From: BACL21 sp038141525
Lineage (GTDB): Bacteria; Bacteroidota; Bacteroidia; Flavobacteriales; Flavobacteriaceae
Assembly: GCA_038141525.1 (NCBI GenBank)
Contig: JAYQIF010000002.1
Coordinates: forward strand, 1-64,000
Direction of reading: 5' to 3'
Length of the DNA: 64,000 nt
Of the stretch, positions 55,321 through 64,000 are shown in pieces. The translations under genes were made by a program, and so were the position numbers. The notes below the pieces were generated by a model. That model ran no database searches. It was not told the origin of the DNA and was given only the letters and a program-made list of their open reading frames with translations. Numbering within the stretch: the stretch's first letter is position 1; each line of letters starts with the position of its first letter.

Positions 55321-57939
55321 TTATTTTACAATAACCTTGGCTGTTTGATAGATGTTTGAGAAGATGTCTCCCATTTTGATGATGTAAACCCCTGAAGGAG
55401 CATAAGACATATCTAATTGATAGTTAAAACGATCTCCCTCTTTTTCAATGTAATTGAATGCCAATAATTGACCCAATACATTGTATACCCCGATGGCAGC
55501 ACGATCTTCATAGCTCGTTACCAAAGCGATATCAAACTGATTGTTGTCCGATGAGGTCACAATTAAATCAGCTTCACTGATGGCAGCTTGTGTAATGCCA
55601 AGAACTCCATCGATATCTGCCGAATAATCCTCGGTTTCACCGTATTGAGTCTCTTCACAAGCATCCGCAGGTACTTCTGCTTGCCAGTTCGACTTGAAGC
55701 GTAATCTGTGAATACCGCTCGGTACTCCCGCTGGAACAACAAGATCAGTAGTCTCAGTATAGGACCCCCCAGCCTGGCCAGGAGCGATTACGAAGTTCGG
55801 AACGACCAATTCGTCATTGGTAAACGAACCATCATCATTAAAGTCAATCCATCCCTTGATGTTTTGATCACCGTATCCGGTAGTGAAGGTGACTTGATAC
55901 GTTCCTCCAGCAGCAAAACTCGCCACCTGAGTAGTAAAATCACCGTATCCCTCACATGCCGAAGGATTGTTGATCTGCTCAACAGCGACCAATTGGAAAC
56001 CATCCCCAAATGAACAATCCGCGCCTGGATTACAATAGATGATCGAATTTTGAACGGTTTTTGTCGCTTCATCATTAGAAGGATCGGAGTCAGGACCGAA
56101 GTTCGTACGAGAAGCTATTGTGTAAATTTGGTTTTGGATAGATAGGTCGGCCGTAGTGGCAAATGTGTAGGTCTCGGTTGCTCCTGCAGCCAATACTCCG
56201 GTAAAGGTTTCCACAACAGGCGTTCCTCCATCAATGGTATACTGTACCTCTGGGTCAATGATGTCATTGATACCAAAGTTTCTTACGTTGATGGTAATTT
56301 CTTCTGCATTCGTCAGCTGGCCACTCGATGGATCCGTGATACTGGTCACCCCTATATCATCTACCGTAGTGTTTGGTTGTAATTGGAAGGCCCCAACAAC
56401 TCCTTTTCTACCACTGTTCATGTATTCATTAATGAACCAAAATGTAGCATCATCTGCAGGGTCAATGTCCATTTTACTGTAGTCTCCATAACGTAGTCCA
56501 GGAATGTTTGCGTTACCATTAGCAATAAGCTCCTCGGCCACCGTCATTGTTCCTAAAGCATCTCCATCAAAACGACCCGTGTAATAAGAACTCACACGAA
56601 CAATATCCGTAGTAGTGGGTCCAGACATAGAAGAATAACCCATACCGATATTCCCGGCTCCATCCATAATCATACTTCCGTGCCATGCGTGTCGTCCATC
56701 AGGAGCTGTATACGTCCCTTCTTGGTACAATGTCCATGGGGTATTGTCTGCTGGCTGACGAAATTCGAACCAACGAATACCTGCAAGTTCTCCTCCAGTA
56801 GCGTCAGTATCAACAACAAAATTAAATATTGCACTGTTGTGCGTAGCAAATTTGCGGAATTGGGCTTGATTCATGATCGTGGCCTGTAATGCATCGATCG
56901 GCACACCACCGTTGGGCTGCGTCAAATTCGAAAAACTCCCTCCATCGAACACCGAGATAAATGGTGTCGTGTTGATCTGCGTTGCTGCAGAAATTGTAGA
57001 GTTGCTCGGTGTAGTCCAATCCACATCGATGGTCCAAAACTTCACGTGATCTTGTGAAACGCCACCCCAAGCATCATCTTGCAAGTAGATGAGTGTGGCA
57101 CCACCAGCCGCTGGCATATTGGCATCACTCACGTTCAACATCTGTGGGCTGTAAAATCCACTGGTCTGAATTCCTGGGATACTGAATGTTTGGAAGCTAG
57201 CAGAAGTATTCCCGGCTAACATTTCTGCACGTTCTAGTGCCCAAACACGTCTGGATCCGACATTGGCAGTCATGTAGTAGCCATCACTCCACACAGAAAG
57301 TTTTTGGTAGTCACTTACACCAGTGTAGGTGTAAACATTCCATCCACTTGTCAGTGGATCTGAGCCATCAGAAACGGCTACTTGTACATTTCCATTACCA
57401 AAAAGATAGCTAATGACCCATCGATTAGCCGCCCCGTCGTAGGATGCGGTTAGATCACAACATCCACCACCAGAAAATATATTGGTTACTGCCAATTGAC
57501 CAGTCAAAGGATTTCCTGACTTATCAAAAATTCGATAACCTGTATTGTACACCACAAAAACATGGTCCAAACCAACCGCCATTGAAGGGTCTGTCGGTTG
57601 AGATCCCGATGAATAAGCATCAAACACAACAGATGGTGGCATCACGCGCACACTTTGCTCTGTTTCATGTCTGTTGAGCACAAAATAATCGTCTGTTTCT
57701 TGTTTCTCTTTTCCGATCACAACACGATTGCGAATCGAACGGCGGTCACGCGCCTCTTCCTCGGTATACTCAGCAGGGATGAGTTCACTGCGAGAAGCCA
57801 TCGGGGGTACATAAAACATTGGTAAAGATTCTCCAAAATCTGCCACACCTTGTGGCTCATTGGGCACGTTTTCTTGAGCAATTGTCAATGAGCTCATGAA
57901 CATCACCATCAAAGAAAGAAAGTAGTTTTTGAAAGTCAT
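55321..57939 (-). CDS. T9SS-secreted protein with CARDB and GEVED domains
   Basis: The 872-residue protein has a signal peptide (residues 1-21, ending TIAQ), a long N-terminal domain of about 480 residues with beta-propeller-like repeats (SGSQPTDPSMAVGLDHVFVV, GNIGMGYSSMSGPTTTD), a CARDB-like Ig domain (DDIGVTSITDPSSGQLTNAE), a GEVED domain (GWIDFNDDGSFTNDELVVP, YGETEDYSADI) and a type A T9SS sorting domain at the end (IGVYNVLGQLLAF, APSGVYIIKM). So it is secreted through the T9SS to the surface or medium. I see no peptidase motif. Frame intact. Confidence 0.87.
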   Translation of the reverse strand: MTFKNYFLSLMVMFMSSLTIAQENVPNEPQGVADFGESLPMFYVPPMASRSELIPAEYTEEEARDRRSIRNRVVIGKEKQETDDYFVLNRHETEQSVRVMPPSVVFDAYSSGSQPTDPSMAVGLDHVFVVYNTGYRIFDKSGNPLTGQLAVTNIFSGGGCCDLTASYDGAANRWVISYLFGNGNVQVAVSDGSDPLTSGWNVYTYTGVSDYQKLSVWSDGYYMTANVGSRRVWALERAEMLAGNTSASFQTFSIPGIQTSGFYSPQMLNVSDANMPAAGGATLIYLQDDAWGGVSQDHVKFWTIDVDWTTPSNSTISAATQINTTPFISVFDGGSFSNLTQPNGGVPIDALQATIMNQAQFRKFATHNSAIFNFVVDTDATGGELAGIRWFEFRQPADNTPWTLYQEGTYTAPDGRHAWHGSMIMDGAGNIGMGYSSMSGPTTTDIVRVSSYYTGRFDGDALGTMTVAEELIANGNANIPGLRYGDYSKMDIDPADDATFWFINEYMNSGRKGVVGAFQLQPNTTVDDIGVTSITDPSSGQLTNAEEITINVRNFGINDIIDPEVQYTIDGGTPVVETFTGVLAAGATETYTFATTADLSIQNQIYTIASRTNFGPDSDPSNDEATKTVQNSIIYCNPGADCSFGDGFQLVAVEQINNPSACEGYGDFTTQVASFAAGGTYQVTFTTGYGDQNIKGWIDFNDDGSFTNDELVVPNFVIAPGQAGGSYTETTDLVVPAGVPSGIHRLRFKSNWQAEVPADACEETQYGETEDYSADIDGVLGITQAAISEADLIVTSSDNNQFDIALVTSYEDRAAIGVYNVLGQLLAFNYIEKEGDRFNYQLDMSYAPSGVYIIKMGDIFSNIYQTAKVIVK

Positions 57940-58087
57940 TATGTTAGTTTTAGAATTAACGGGTTAAAAATGAGCCTAAAAATACACTGATTTTATCGAA
58001 TTTCTTAGTAATGTGTTAAAATTTAACGATTCTCTATGATTAATACTGAACTTGACAAAGTCGAACTTCGAAATAATAATTACGCCC

Positions 58088-58463
58088 ATGCTGAGAAACA
58101 TAGTCTTACTGATTTGCATTTTAACTTTGAGTTGTAATGCGCTAGTAGAACCGATATCTAGACCACTTCAAACCACCCCACCCAGCGGCGATCACCTAGC
58201 GGCGAGAATTGTCTCAGCGAATCACAGTGCAGTGCAGCGCGTGAATGACAACAATACAAATATTGATTTCAAGGAGGAAGGGGCTTGCCAATGGTTCTTG
58301 CAACTGATAAATGAGTCTAACCGCATACTTGATCCGGTGAATTTAGCAGAGGAATTCCAAAAGGACAGACGCCCAGGTATGGGTCAAATTCTCTGGCATG
58401 CGCCGCATGAATCGTTGCCCTGAGGCCAATCCAGTTTGGATTCAAGATATGGTCCTACGCTAG
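58088..58463 (+). CDS. Small lipoprotein (one indel)
   Basis: A lipoprotein of about 124 residues; the signal (MLRNIVLLICILTLSC) ends in a lipobox Cys about residue 16. The first frame runs to about 58368 and ends QKDRRPGM..; one extra A there (GGACAGACGCC) hides the continuation KDDAQVWVKFSGMRRMNRCP, ending IQDMVLR at 58463. Two cysteines (about residues 65 and 107) are likely to pair. I do not recognise a named family. The 3' end overlaps glyS on the opposite strand by 9 bp. I chose the ATG at 58088 over 58052 because it puts the signal first. Confidence 0.7.
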
Positions 58464-60000
58464 AGTTGAGCCAAGCCAGTGCTTAAAGGAAACAGACTCT
58501 TGCATTTTTTGACCAAGGGCAGAAATAGCAACACGTTCCTGCTCCATACTGTCTCTGTGACGTATGGTTACACTGCGGTCTTCCAAGGATTGATGATCCA
58601 CGGTAATGCAGTAAGGAGTCCCTACAGCATCCTGTCTGCGATAACGTCTTCCTACGGCATCTTTTTCGTCATAGGTTACCGGCATCTCCCATTTAAGGGT
58701 GTCGACAATTTCATGCGCTAATTCAGGCAGTCCGACTTTTTTGACCAAAGGCAATACTGCCGCTTTAATCGGCGCTAGAATTGACGGTAGTTTGAGTACC
58801 GTTCTACGAGAACCATCGGCCAATTCTTCCTCCTGTAGGGCATGACTGAGCACCGCCAAAAACATTCGGTCCAGCCCAATAGAGGTCTCAATAACATAGG
58901 GCACATAGGATTCCCCAAGTTCCGGATCAAAATATTGAAGTTTTTTTCCAGAAAAGGATTCGTGCTGTTTTAGGTCAAAATCTGTTCGCGAGTGAATCCC
59001 CTCTAACTCTTTAAAACCAAAAGGAAATTTGAATTCAATATCTGCTGCGGCATTGGCATAGTGGGCTAATTTTTCGTGATCGTGAAAACGATAATTCTCC
59101 GATCCCATACCCAAAGATAAGTGCCATTTTAGACGTGTCTGCTTCCAATACTCATACCACTTCATCTCCTGCCCTGGCCGAACAAAAAATTGCATTTCCA
59201 TTTGTTCAAATTCACGCATGCGGAAAATAAATTGTCGGGCGACTATCTCATTGCGAAATGCCTTTCCTGTCTGAGCAATCCCAAAGGGAATTTTCATACG
59301 TCCGGTCTTCTGGACGTTCAGGTAATTGACAAAAATACCTTGGGCAGTCTCTGGCCTGAGATAGAGGTCCATTGCAGAATCAGCACTCGCCCCCAACTTA
59401 GTGCCAAACATGATTGAATTGTCGTACGTCGGTCCAATTTTTGGACCCAGTTTCAGGATCGGCTATTCCTAATTCTTCAATGAGCGCTTTGACATCGGCC
59501 AAATCCTCATTTTCAAGTGATTGGGCCATGCGTGATAAAATTGTCTTTTGCTGCTCACGATAACGCAACACCCGCTCATTAGTCGCTTCAAACTGCGCTA
59601 AATCAAAACTTTCTCCGAATCGCTTTTGAGCCTTGGTGATTTCTTTTTGGGCCTTTTGCTCGAGTTTTTCTGCATAATCTTCAATCAAAACGTCCGCACG
59701 ATAACGCTTTTTTGAGTCCTTATTGTCAATCAGTGGATCGTTAAAGGCATCGACATGGCCAGAAGCCTTCCATGTGGTTGGATGCATGAGTATGGCAGCA
59801 TCGACCCCAACAATGTTTTGATGAAGTTGCACCATACTGCGCCACCAGTATTGACGGATATTATTTTTTAAGGCTGCACCATTTTGACCGTAATCATAAA
59901 CAGCACTTAAACCATCGTAAATTTCACTCGAGGCAAAAATAAAGCCGTACTCTTTGGCATGAGCAACAACTTTTTTGAATAAATCTTCTTGTTTGGACAT
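58455..60000 (-). CDS. glyS: Glycyl-tRNA synthetase (one indel)
   Basis: The alpha2-type class II enzyme, about 514 residues, charges tRNA-Gly. The first frame (MSKQEDLFKKVVAHAKEYGF.., YDYGQNGAALKNNIRQYWW, MHPTTWKASGHVDAF) includes motif 1; the second has LMFGTKLGASADSAMDLYLR-type motif 2 context, PETAQGIFVNYLNV, FGIAQTGKAFRNEI and the C-terminal anticodon domain. The break is near 59411-59413 (AATCATGTTT): the expected RQFNLMFGTKLG needs two more bases or one fewer. The gene is essential, so an error is likely. The type is glyQS-like (single chain); gene names vary. Confidence 0.94.
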
Positions 60001-60060
60001 GGCGCAAAAATAAGAAACCCTTGGCAATTCGATACTTGCCATGGCTATTTTTTAAAAGTC

Positions 60061-60942
60061 TTATTTGAGATACATCGTGGTGGTGGACAAGTGCAAATTG
60101 TCTTGATAAATGTTCAGTATGTATCGCCCGGAGGTCAAGTCCTGTTCTTGGACCCCAACCAACATACACACATCGATTTCCTCTCCCTGAAAATCAATTT
60201 GTGTTTTAGCGCTGTAATAGAGGCCTTCATTGCCTTGCTCCAAATACATTCTGCTGCCGATCAGGTTGTTCTTAGGGTTAATGACTTGCAGATAAAGATC
60301 TCGCTGTCCTTTTGGCGCAACCGCATTCGGGGATAGAGTAAAGCACGCACGAATTTTATCGCCGCGACTCGCTCTTTTGGTGTCTACAATCTTGCCACTG
60401 CGACGAATAATGACCGCGTTGCTGGTAAAGTCCATTACTTGTAACCGCGATCCTTGTTCAATTCGGCGTTCTAAATCCTGATTTTTTTGACGCAAATCTC
60501 GACGCTCAAGTCGGGTTTTGTCTAAAACAACTTGAGTGCTGTCTACCTTGAAGGAGAGGTTCTGCGTCACTCGAATTAAACTGTCTGCCCGCGCAAAAAG
60601 CATGGTACGTTCTTCTTTGAGTCGTTTAATTTCGGTACGATATCGTTTGATGATGGCCATACTCGGTTTGGCCGAGGCAACCGAATCGAGTAAGGCCTCA
60701 ATTCGATTGCGCGCCATTAAGAGCTCCTGGTCCTGAAGCTTATACTCCATTAACAAATCATCATAGGTGTCTTTGAGCGCGCCTAATTCCTGAGTTATGG
60801 CTGTTTTTTGCTCCACTAAATCTTGTTGATTGGCTTGACTCTCTTGAAACAGTACAACTGTATAGACGCCTAGACTTATTAAAAGCAGTATCAAAACAAA
60901 AATGATCCGCTTAAAATATTTGGTCTGATTTTCGTTATTCAT
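60061..60942 (-). CDS. Membrane-anchored coiled-coil protein
   Basis: The 293-residue protein has a short cytoplasmic N-terminus, one helix (residues 13-32; IIFVLILLLISLGVYTVVLF), a long coiled coil (about 35-165; heptads such as EIKRLKEERTMLFARADSLI) and a C-terminal beta-sandwich-like domain (KIRACFTLSPNAVAPKGQRD, IDVCMLVGVQEQDLTSGRYI). I do not recognise a named family; similar proteins sit between glyS and comF in other flavobacteria. It is 60 bp upstream of glyS in the same direction. Confidence 0.78.
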   Translation of the reverse strand: MNNENQTKYFKRIIFVLILLLISLGVYTVVLFQESQANQQDLVEQKTAITQELGALKDTYDDLLMEYKLQDQELLMARNRIEALLDSVASAKPSMAIIKRYRTEIKRLKEERTMLFARADSLIRVTQNLSFKVDSTQVVLDKTRLERRDLRQKNQDLERRIEQGSRLQVMDFTSNAVIIRRSGKIVDTKRASRGDKIRACFTLSPNAVAPKGQRDLYLQVINPKNNLIGSRMYLEQGNEGLYYSAKTQIDFQGEEIDVCMLVGVQEQDLTSGRYILNIYQDNLHLSTTTMYLK

Positions 60943-60999
60943 AGAGACTCCCTTTAAACCATTGACCTCTGAATCCGGTCAAAAGTATGACACACGTTT

Positions 61000-61733
61000 A
61001 TGGTGATTAAAGGTATAGTAAATATTTTATTTCCCAAGTATTGTCCCGGTTGTGGACGCTCGTTGGATCAAGCCAAAATTATTCTCTGTCTGGAATGTCA
61101 AAACGCACTGCCATTGACCCATTATCACCAACAGGACAATACCCGCTTGATCGATAAATTTTATGGCATCTTACCGCTTGATCAAGGCACAGCCCTGTTA
61201 CATTATCACAAAAAGGTTTGGCACAAAAATTAATTCATGCCCTGAAGTACCACGGACAAAAGGATATAGGACTCTGGCTCGGAAATTGGCTTGGGCAAGA
61301 ACTTTTAACGATCGAGAGTTATCGCCAAATATCCGCTGTTGTTCCCGTTCCGATGCACCCAGATAAACTCAGCTCAAGAGGATACAATCAAGCGGCAATA
61401 TTTGGGCGTGCTCTGGCCCGGTCCATGCAAATTCCATGCTTAGAAAAGCTCCTTATTCAGACAGAAATGCGCAAGACGCAAGCCAAAAAAGGACGCTGGG
61501 AGCATTGGTCAAAAGAACAGACCTTTGCGCTAAACCCAAAGTACGCCTATTTGTCCTCCATGTGCTCGGCATCAAAGAACATAGACCACAACAATGTGCT
61601 TGGCATACCGTCTGTAAAAATGCTCCTTGTGGATGATGTGATCACCACCGGGGCCACGATAGAGGCCTGTGGCAAGATTTTAATGAGTGAACTCGGCGCA
61701 TCAGTTAGTTGCGCAAGCATCGCAATCGCTTGA
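61000..61733 (+). CDS. ComF family protein (one indel)
   Basis: The protein, about 244 residues, has a zinc-binding N-terminus (LFPKYCPGCGRSL, ILCLECQ) and a phosphoribosyltransferase domain (VVPVPMHPDKLSSRGYNQA and VKMLLVDDVITTGATIEACG, the PRPP loop). Frame 1 ends at KKVWHKN; one A is missing in the run at 61210-61214, and with it the protein reads HKKGLAQKLIHALKYHGQ. ComF proteins take part in DNA uptake. It diverges from the coiled-coil gene. Confidence 0.88.
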
Positions 61734-61757
61734 GAAAGTTTACTTACTTTTGACCTA

Positions 61758-63389
61758 ATGAACAGGATAATCAGATCCATTTTTCTGGCCTTCACGGGGA
61801 TGATATTTTTGGCAGGCTGTGCCAAAAAAGGAACACCAACCGGCGGCCCTAAAGACACCTTGGCGCCGGCGGTAAAATCATATTTGCCCGACAACTATTC
61901 TGTTGATTTTTCTGGACAACGTATCGAAATTGATTTTGACGAGTTCATCAAGCTCAAAAAAGTAAAAGAAGAACTCGTGGTCTCGCCGCCGCTCAAGTAC
62001 GACCCCATTTTAAGTCCTCAAACCTCCTCCAAAACGCTCAAAGTCAGCTTTATCGATACCTTACAAGAGCAAACTACTTACGTATTGCACTTTGGCAATA
62101 GTATTGTGGACAATAACGAAGAAAATATATTACCCCAATTCAAGTATGTTTTTTCTACGGGAAGCTACTTGGATAGTTTAAATCTTCGCGGGCAGATACG
62201 CTCCGCCGATACACCAGACTTAGATGGTTCTGTCACGGTCATGCTCTATCCTGCGGATCAAATGACGGACAGCACGATTTATAGTGTAAAACCGCGCTAT
62301 GTAGGAACCGCACGAAGCCTAGATGGCCAATTCTCACTGACCAATTTGAAAGAGGGACAATACTACATCGTGGCGCTTCAGGAGGATCAAAATAACTACA
62401 CATTTGAGCCACAAACCGATCAAATCGCATTCAAACAAGAGCCCATTACTTTGCCAGGAGACAGCATTGGTCCTCTGTATTTATTTTCGCAAGAACCCGA
62501 TTTTAAATGGACTCGAGGGGCGCACGCAGCTAAAAATCGCATTGTTTTTGGCTATAACGGCAGACGCCAGGATCGAAGGATCATCCCTTTGTTTGACGGA
62601 GGCCGAAACTTTAGCTTTACCTGGACCGAAACCGACAAAGCCGACTCTCTGAATTATTGGTTTCAACCCGCTTTTGACCTCAACAAACAGGACACCCTGT
62701 GGTTTGCTGGCGAAACCGACTTTGGACGCGACAGTTTAGCCATCCGGCTCAAAGACCTTTATCCAGATTCTTTAAAGGTCAATCCCATCACGCGTGGTGT
62801 TTTTTCACCCAAGGACAGCATCCGTTTTTCAGCCAGCACACCTATTAGAGGCGTTAATGTAGCGCAGATTCAGCTTTTGGACAAAGATTCTGTATTGATC
62901 CCCGTAAGCACGCGATTGGATAGTTTACGCAACACTGTGACGCTAGCCTTTGACATCCAAGACGACAACCGATATCAAATCGCTCTATGGCCCGAGGCCT
63001 TTACGGACTTCTTTGCGCAAACTCATGATACGCTCGAATACACGTTCAAAACCAAGCCACTCTCTGATTATGGCACCATTAATCTCAGTTTTACTGGCCA
63101 GCTGAGTTGTCCTATTTTGATCGAACTTGTGGATACCAAACAAAACCCTGTCGCCCAGGCCTGGCGTGAGGTTGCAGATGGCGCTAGCGTCTATTTCGAT
63201 TACATCAATCCCGATAAGTACCGAGTCCGTGTAACCCTAGACTGCAATGAAAATATGGTTTGGGACACAGGGAATTACGAGAAACAAAGACAGCCCGAAG
63301 CCATGCATTACTTGCCGGGACTGCTGGATATTCGTGCCAATTGGAGTCTGAATGAGCAGTACGATTTAAACCAATTGAGTCATGACTAA
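61758..63389 (+). CDS. Ig-like domain lipoprotein
   Basis: The 543-residue lipoprotein has a lipobox (MIFLAGC, Cys about residue 21) followed by AKKGTPTGGPKDT. Its first domain is an SbsA/Ig-like fold (residues 35-135; FSGQRIEIDFDEFIKLKKV, TTYVLHFGNSIVDNNE); later parts are carboxypeptidase-regulatory-like beta domains (SLDGQFSLTNLKEGQYYIVA; NPDKYRVRVTLDCNENMVWD). Such proteins occur next to comF in many flavobacteria; function unknown, likely at the outer membrane. It starts 24 bp after comF. Frame intact. Confidence 0.85.
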   Translation: MNRIIRSIFLAFTGMIFLAGCAKKGTPTGGPKDTLAPAVKSYLPDNYSVDFSGQRIEIDFDEFIKLKKVKEELVVSPPLKYDPILSPQTSSKTLKVSFIDTLQEQTTYVLHFGNSIVDNNEENILPQFKYVFSTGSYLDSLNLRGQIRSADTPDLDGSVTVMLYPADQMTDSTIYSVKPRYVGTARSLDGQFSLTNLKEGQYYIVALQEDQNNYTFEPQTDQIAFKQEPITLPGDSIGPLYLFSQEPDFKWTRGAHAAKNRIVFGYNGRRQDRRIIPLFDGGRNFSFTWTETDKADSLNYWFQPAFDLNKQDTLWFAGETDFGRDSLAIRLKDLYPDSLKVNPITRGVFSPKDSIRFSASTPIRGVNVAQIQLLDKDSVLIPVSTRLDSLRNTVTLAFDIQDDNRYQIALWPEAFTDFFAQTHDTLEYTFKTKPLSDYGTINLSFTGQLSCPILIELVDTKQNPVAQAWREVADGASVYFDYINPDKYRVRVTLDCNENMVWDTGNYEKQRQPEAMHYLPGLLDIRANWSLNEQYDLNQLSHD

Positions 63390-63475
63390 GTTTGCTCAAT
63401 CATCGGCTTCAATCACCGCGAATCAATGGTGGCAATGAGCTTTGTTAAAAATCAAGTCAAGAATGTTTTGAGCGA

Positions 63476-64000
63476 TTACCCCTTCAACTGGGCGGTCAAC
63501 AATTCTCGATTGAGTCGGGCAATATTTTCAAGGGAGATGCCCTTTGGACATTCAATTTCACAAGCTCCAGTGTTGGTACAGTTTCCGAATCCTTCTTGAT
63601 CCATTTGAGCCACCATATTTAGCACACGTTGCGTGGCCTCGACACGACCTTGAGGCAACAGCGCGTACTGACTCACTTTAGCCGAGGTAAAGAGCATGGC
63701 ACTGGCGTTTTTACAGGCCGCCACACAGGCACCGCATCCAATACAAGCAGCAGCATTAAAGGCTTGATCCGCATCGCTCTTTGGGACGGGAATGGCGTTG
63801 GCATCAATGGTATTGCCCGAAGTATTTACAGAAACAAAACCTCCGGCCTGCTGAATTCGATCAAAGGCTCCGCGATCGATCATCAAGTCTTTGATTACCG
63901 GAAATGCTTTTGCACGGAAAGGTTCGATGACAATCGTGTCTCCATCGTTAAATTTACGCATGTGCAATTGACAAGTGGTAATTCTTCTGTCGGGTCCATG
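63476..64000 (-). CDS. sdhB: Succinate dehydrogenase iron-sulfur subunit (partial)
   Basis: The C-terminal 174 residues of SdhB/FrdB; the gene continues beyond the right edge, so the N-terminal [2Fe-2S] domain is outside. Seen here: CQLHMRKFNDGDTIVIEPFR, the first cluster motif CIGCGACVAACKNASA and the second CTNTGACEIECPKGIS, which bind the [4Fe-4S] and [3Fe-4S] centres. The protein passes electrons from succinate to quinone at the inner membrane. The 86 bp between it and the Ig-like lipoprotein holds nothing recognisable. Confidence 0.93.
   Translation of the reverse strand, partial: HGPDRRITTCQLHMRKFNDGDTIVIEPFRAKAFPVIKDLMIDRGAFDRIQQAGGFVSVNTSGNTIDANAIPVPKSDADQAFNAAACIGCGACVAACKNASAMLFTSAKVSQYALLPQGRVEATQRVLNMVAQMDQEGFGNCTNTGACEIECPKGISLENIARLNRELLTAQLKG

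Noticed and set aside
3914..61733. Programmed ribosomal frameshifting as the cause of split genes
   Set aside because: The shifts are both +1 and -1, at unrelated sites, in about 16 genes with no shared slippery site or stimulatory structure; sequence error explains all of them more simply.

Overview
The window looks like a chromosomal segment of a marine-type member of the Bacteroidota, class Flavobacteriia. The evidence is gliding genes gldD and gldE, a secreted protein with a type IX secretion (T9SS) C-terminal sorting domain, several TonB-dependent outer-membrane receptors (one paired with a lipoprotein), a DUF4270 lipoprotein, the panC/panD/short GT5-like neighbourhood, promoter elements of the Bacteroidota TAnnTTTG type, and little sign of Shine-Dalgarno sites. 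Coding is dense, with many 1-26 bp overlaps, from about 2.4 kb to the end.

Layout. 1-2395: a non-coding block of diverged tandem repeats (unit about 235 bp, each with a nested hairpin), a 22-bp minisatellite and low-complexity DNA; it ends inside a truncated short-chain fatty-acid permease gene. 2.6-6.9 kb: DUF3127 protein, flavin reductase, orphan histidine kinase, HIT protein, greA and a Rieske-like lipoprotein. 6.9-12.2 kb: a vitamin B1 uptake locus (PnuC-type permease, NadR-like kinase, DUF4301 protein, TPP riboswitch, TonB receptor). 12.2-16 kb: GGGP synthase, phosphopantetheinyl transferase, ahcY, rpmA and rplU. 16-23.4 kb: EamA permease, gldD, gldE, ssb, mutY, HU protein, a 29-residue basic protein, RNase G behind a structured leader, and recX. 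23.3-32.8 kb: cupin_8 protein, BtuB-like receptor, atpC/atpD, and a TonB receptor plus SGNH-lipase lipoprotein pair. 33-41.7 kb: class IV aminotransferase, sulfotransferase, glycerate kinase, GntP permease, a flavin monooxygenase-DsbA fusion, PLP aminotransferase, CHI-like protein and a GNAT acetyltransferase. 41.7-50.9 kb: glmS, DUF4270 lipoprotein, GT5-like protein, panC, panD, flippase-like protein, esterase-fold protein and radA. 50.9-64 kb: xth, a large outer-membrane protein, T9SS cargo, glyS, coiled-coil protein, comF, an Ig-like lipoprotein and the 3' part of sdhB.

The most important caution is quality. Sixteen genes, including essential ones (glmS, glyS, GGGP synthase, HU), carry about 22 single- or double-base indels, about half of them in or beside homopolymers. 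In each case the protein continues sensibly in another frame. This looks like an uncorrected long-read assembly rather than real gene decay, so I annotate these genes as single CDSs and give the indel positions.

Most interesting biology: the repeat array and its abrupt junction, the mutually exclusive hairpins in the RNase G leader, the monooxygenase-DsbA-winged-helix fusion, the TPP riboswitch with a hairpin reaching the receptor start codon, the 12-bp/4-residue repeat in the SGNH lipoprotein, and several family members that have lost catalytic or ligand residues.
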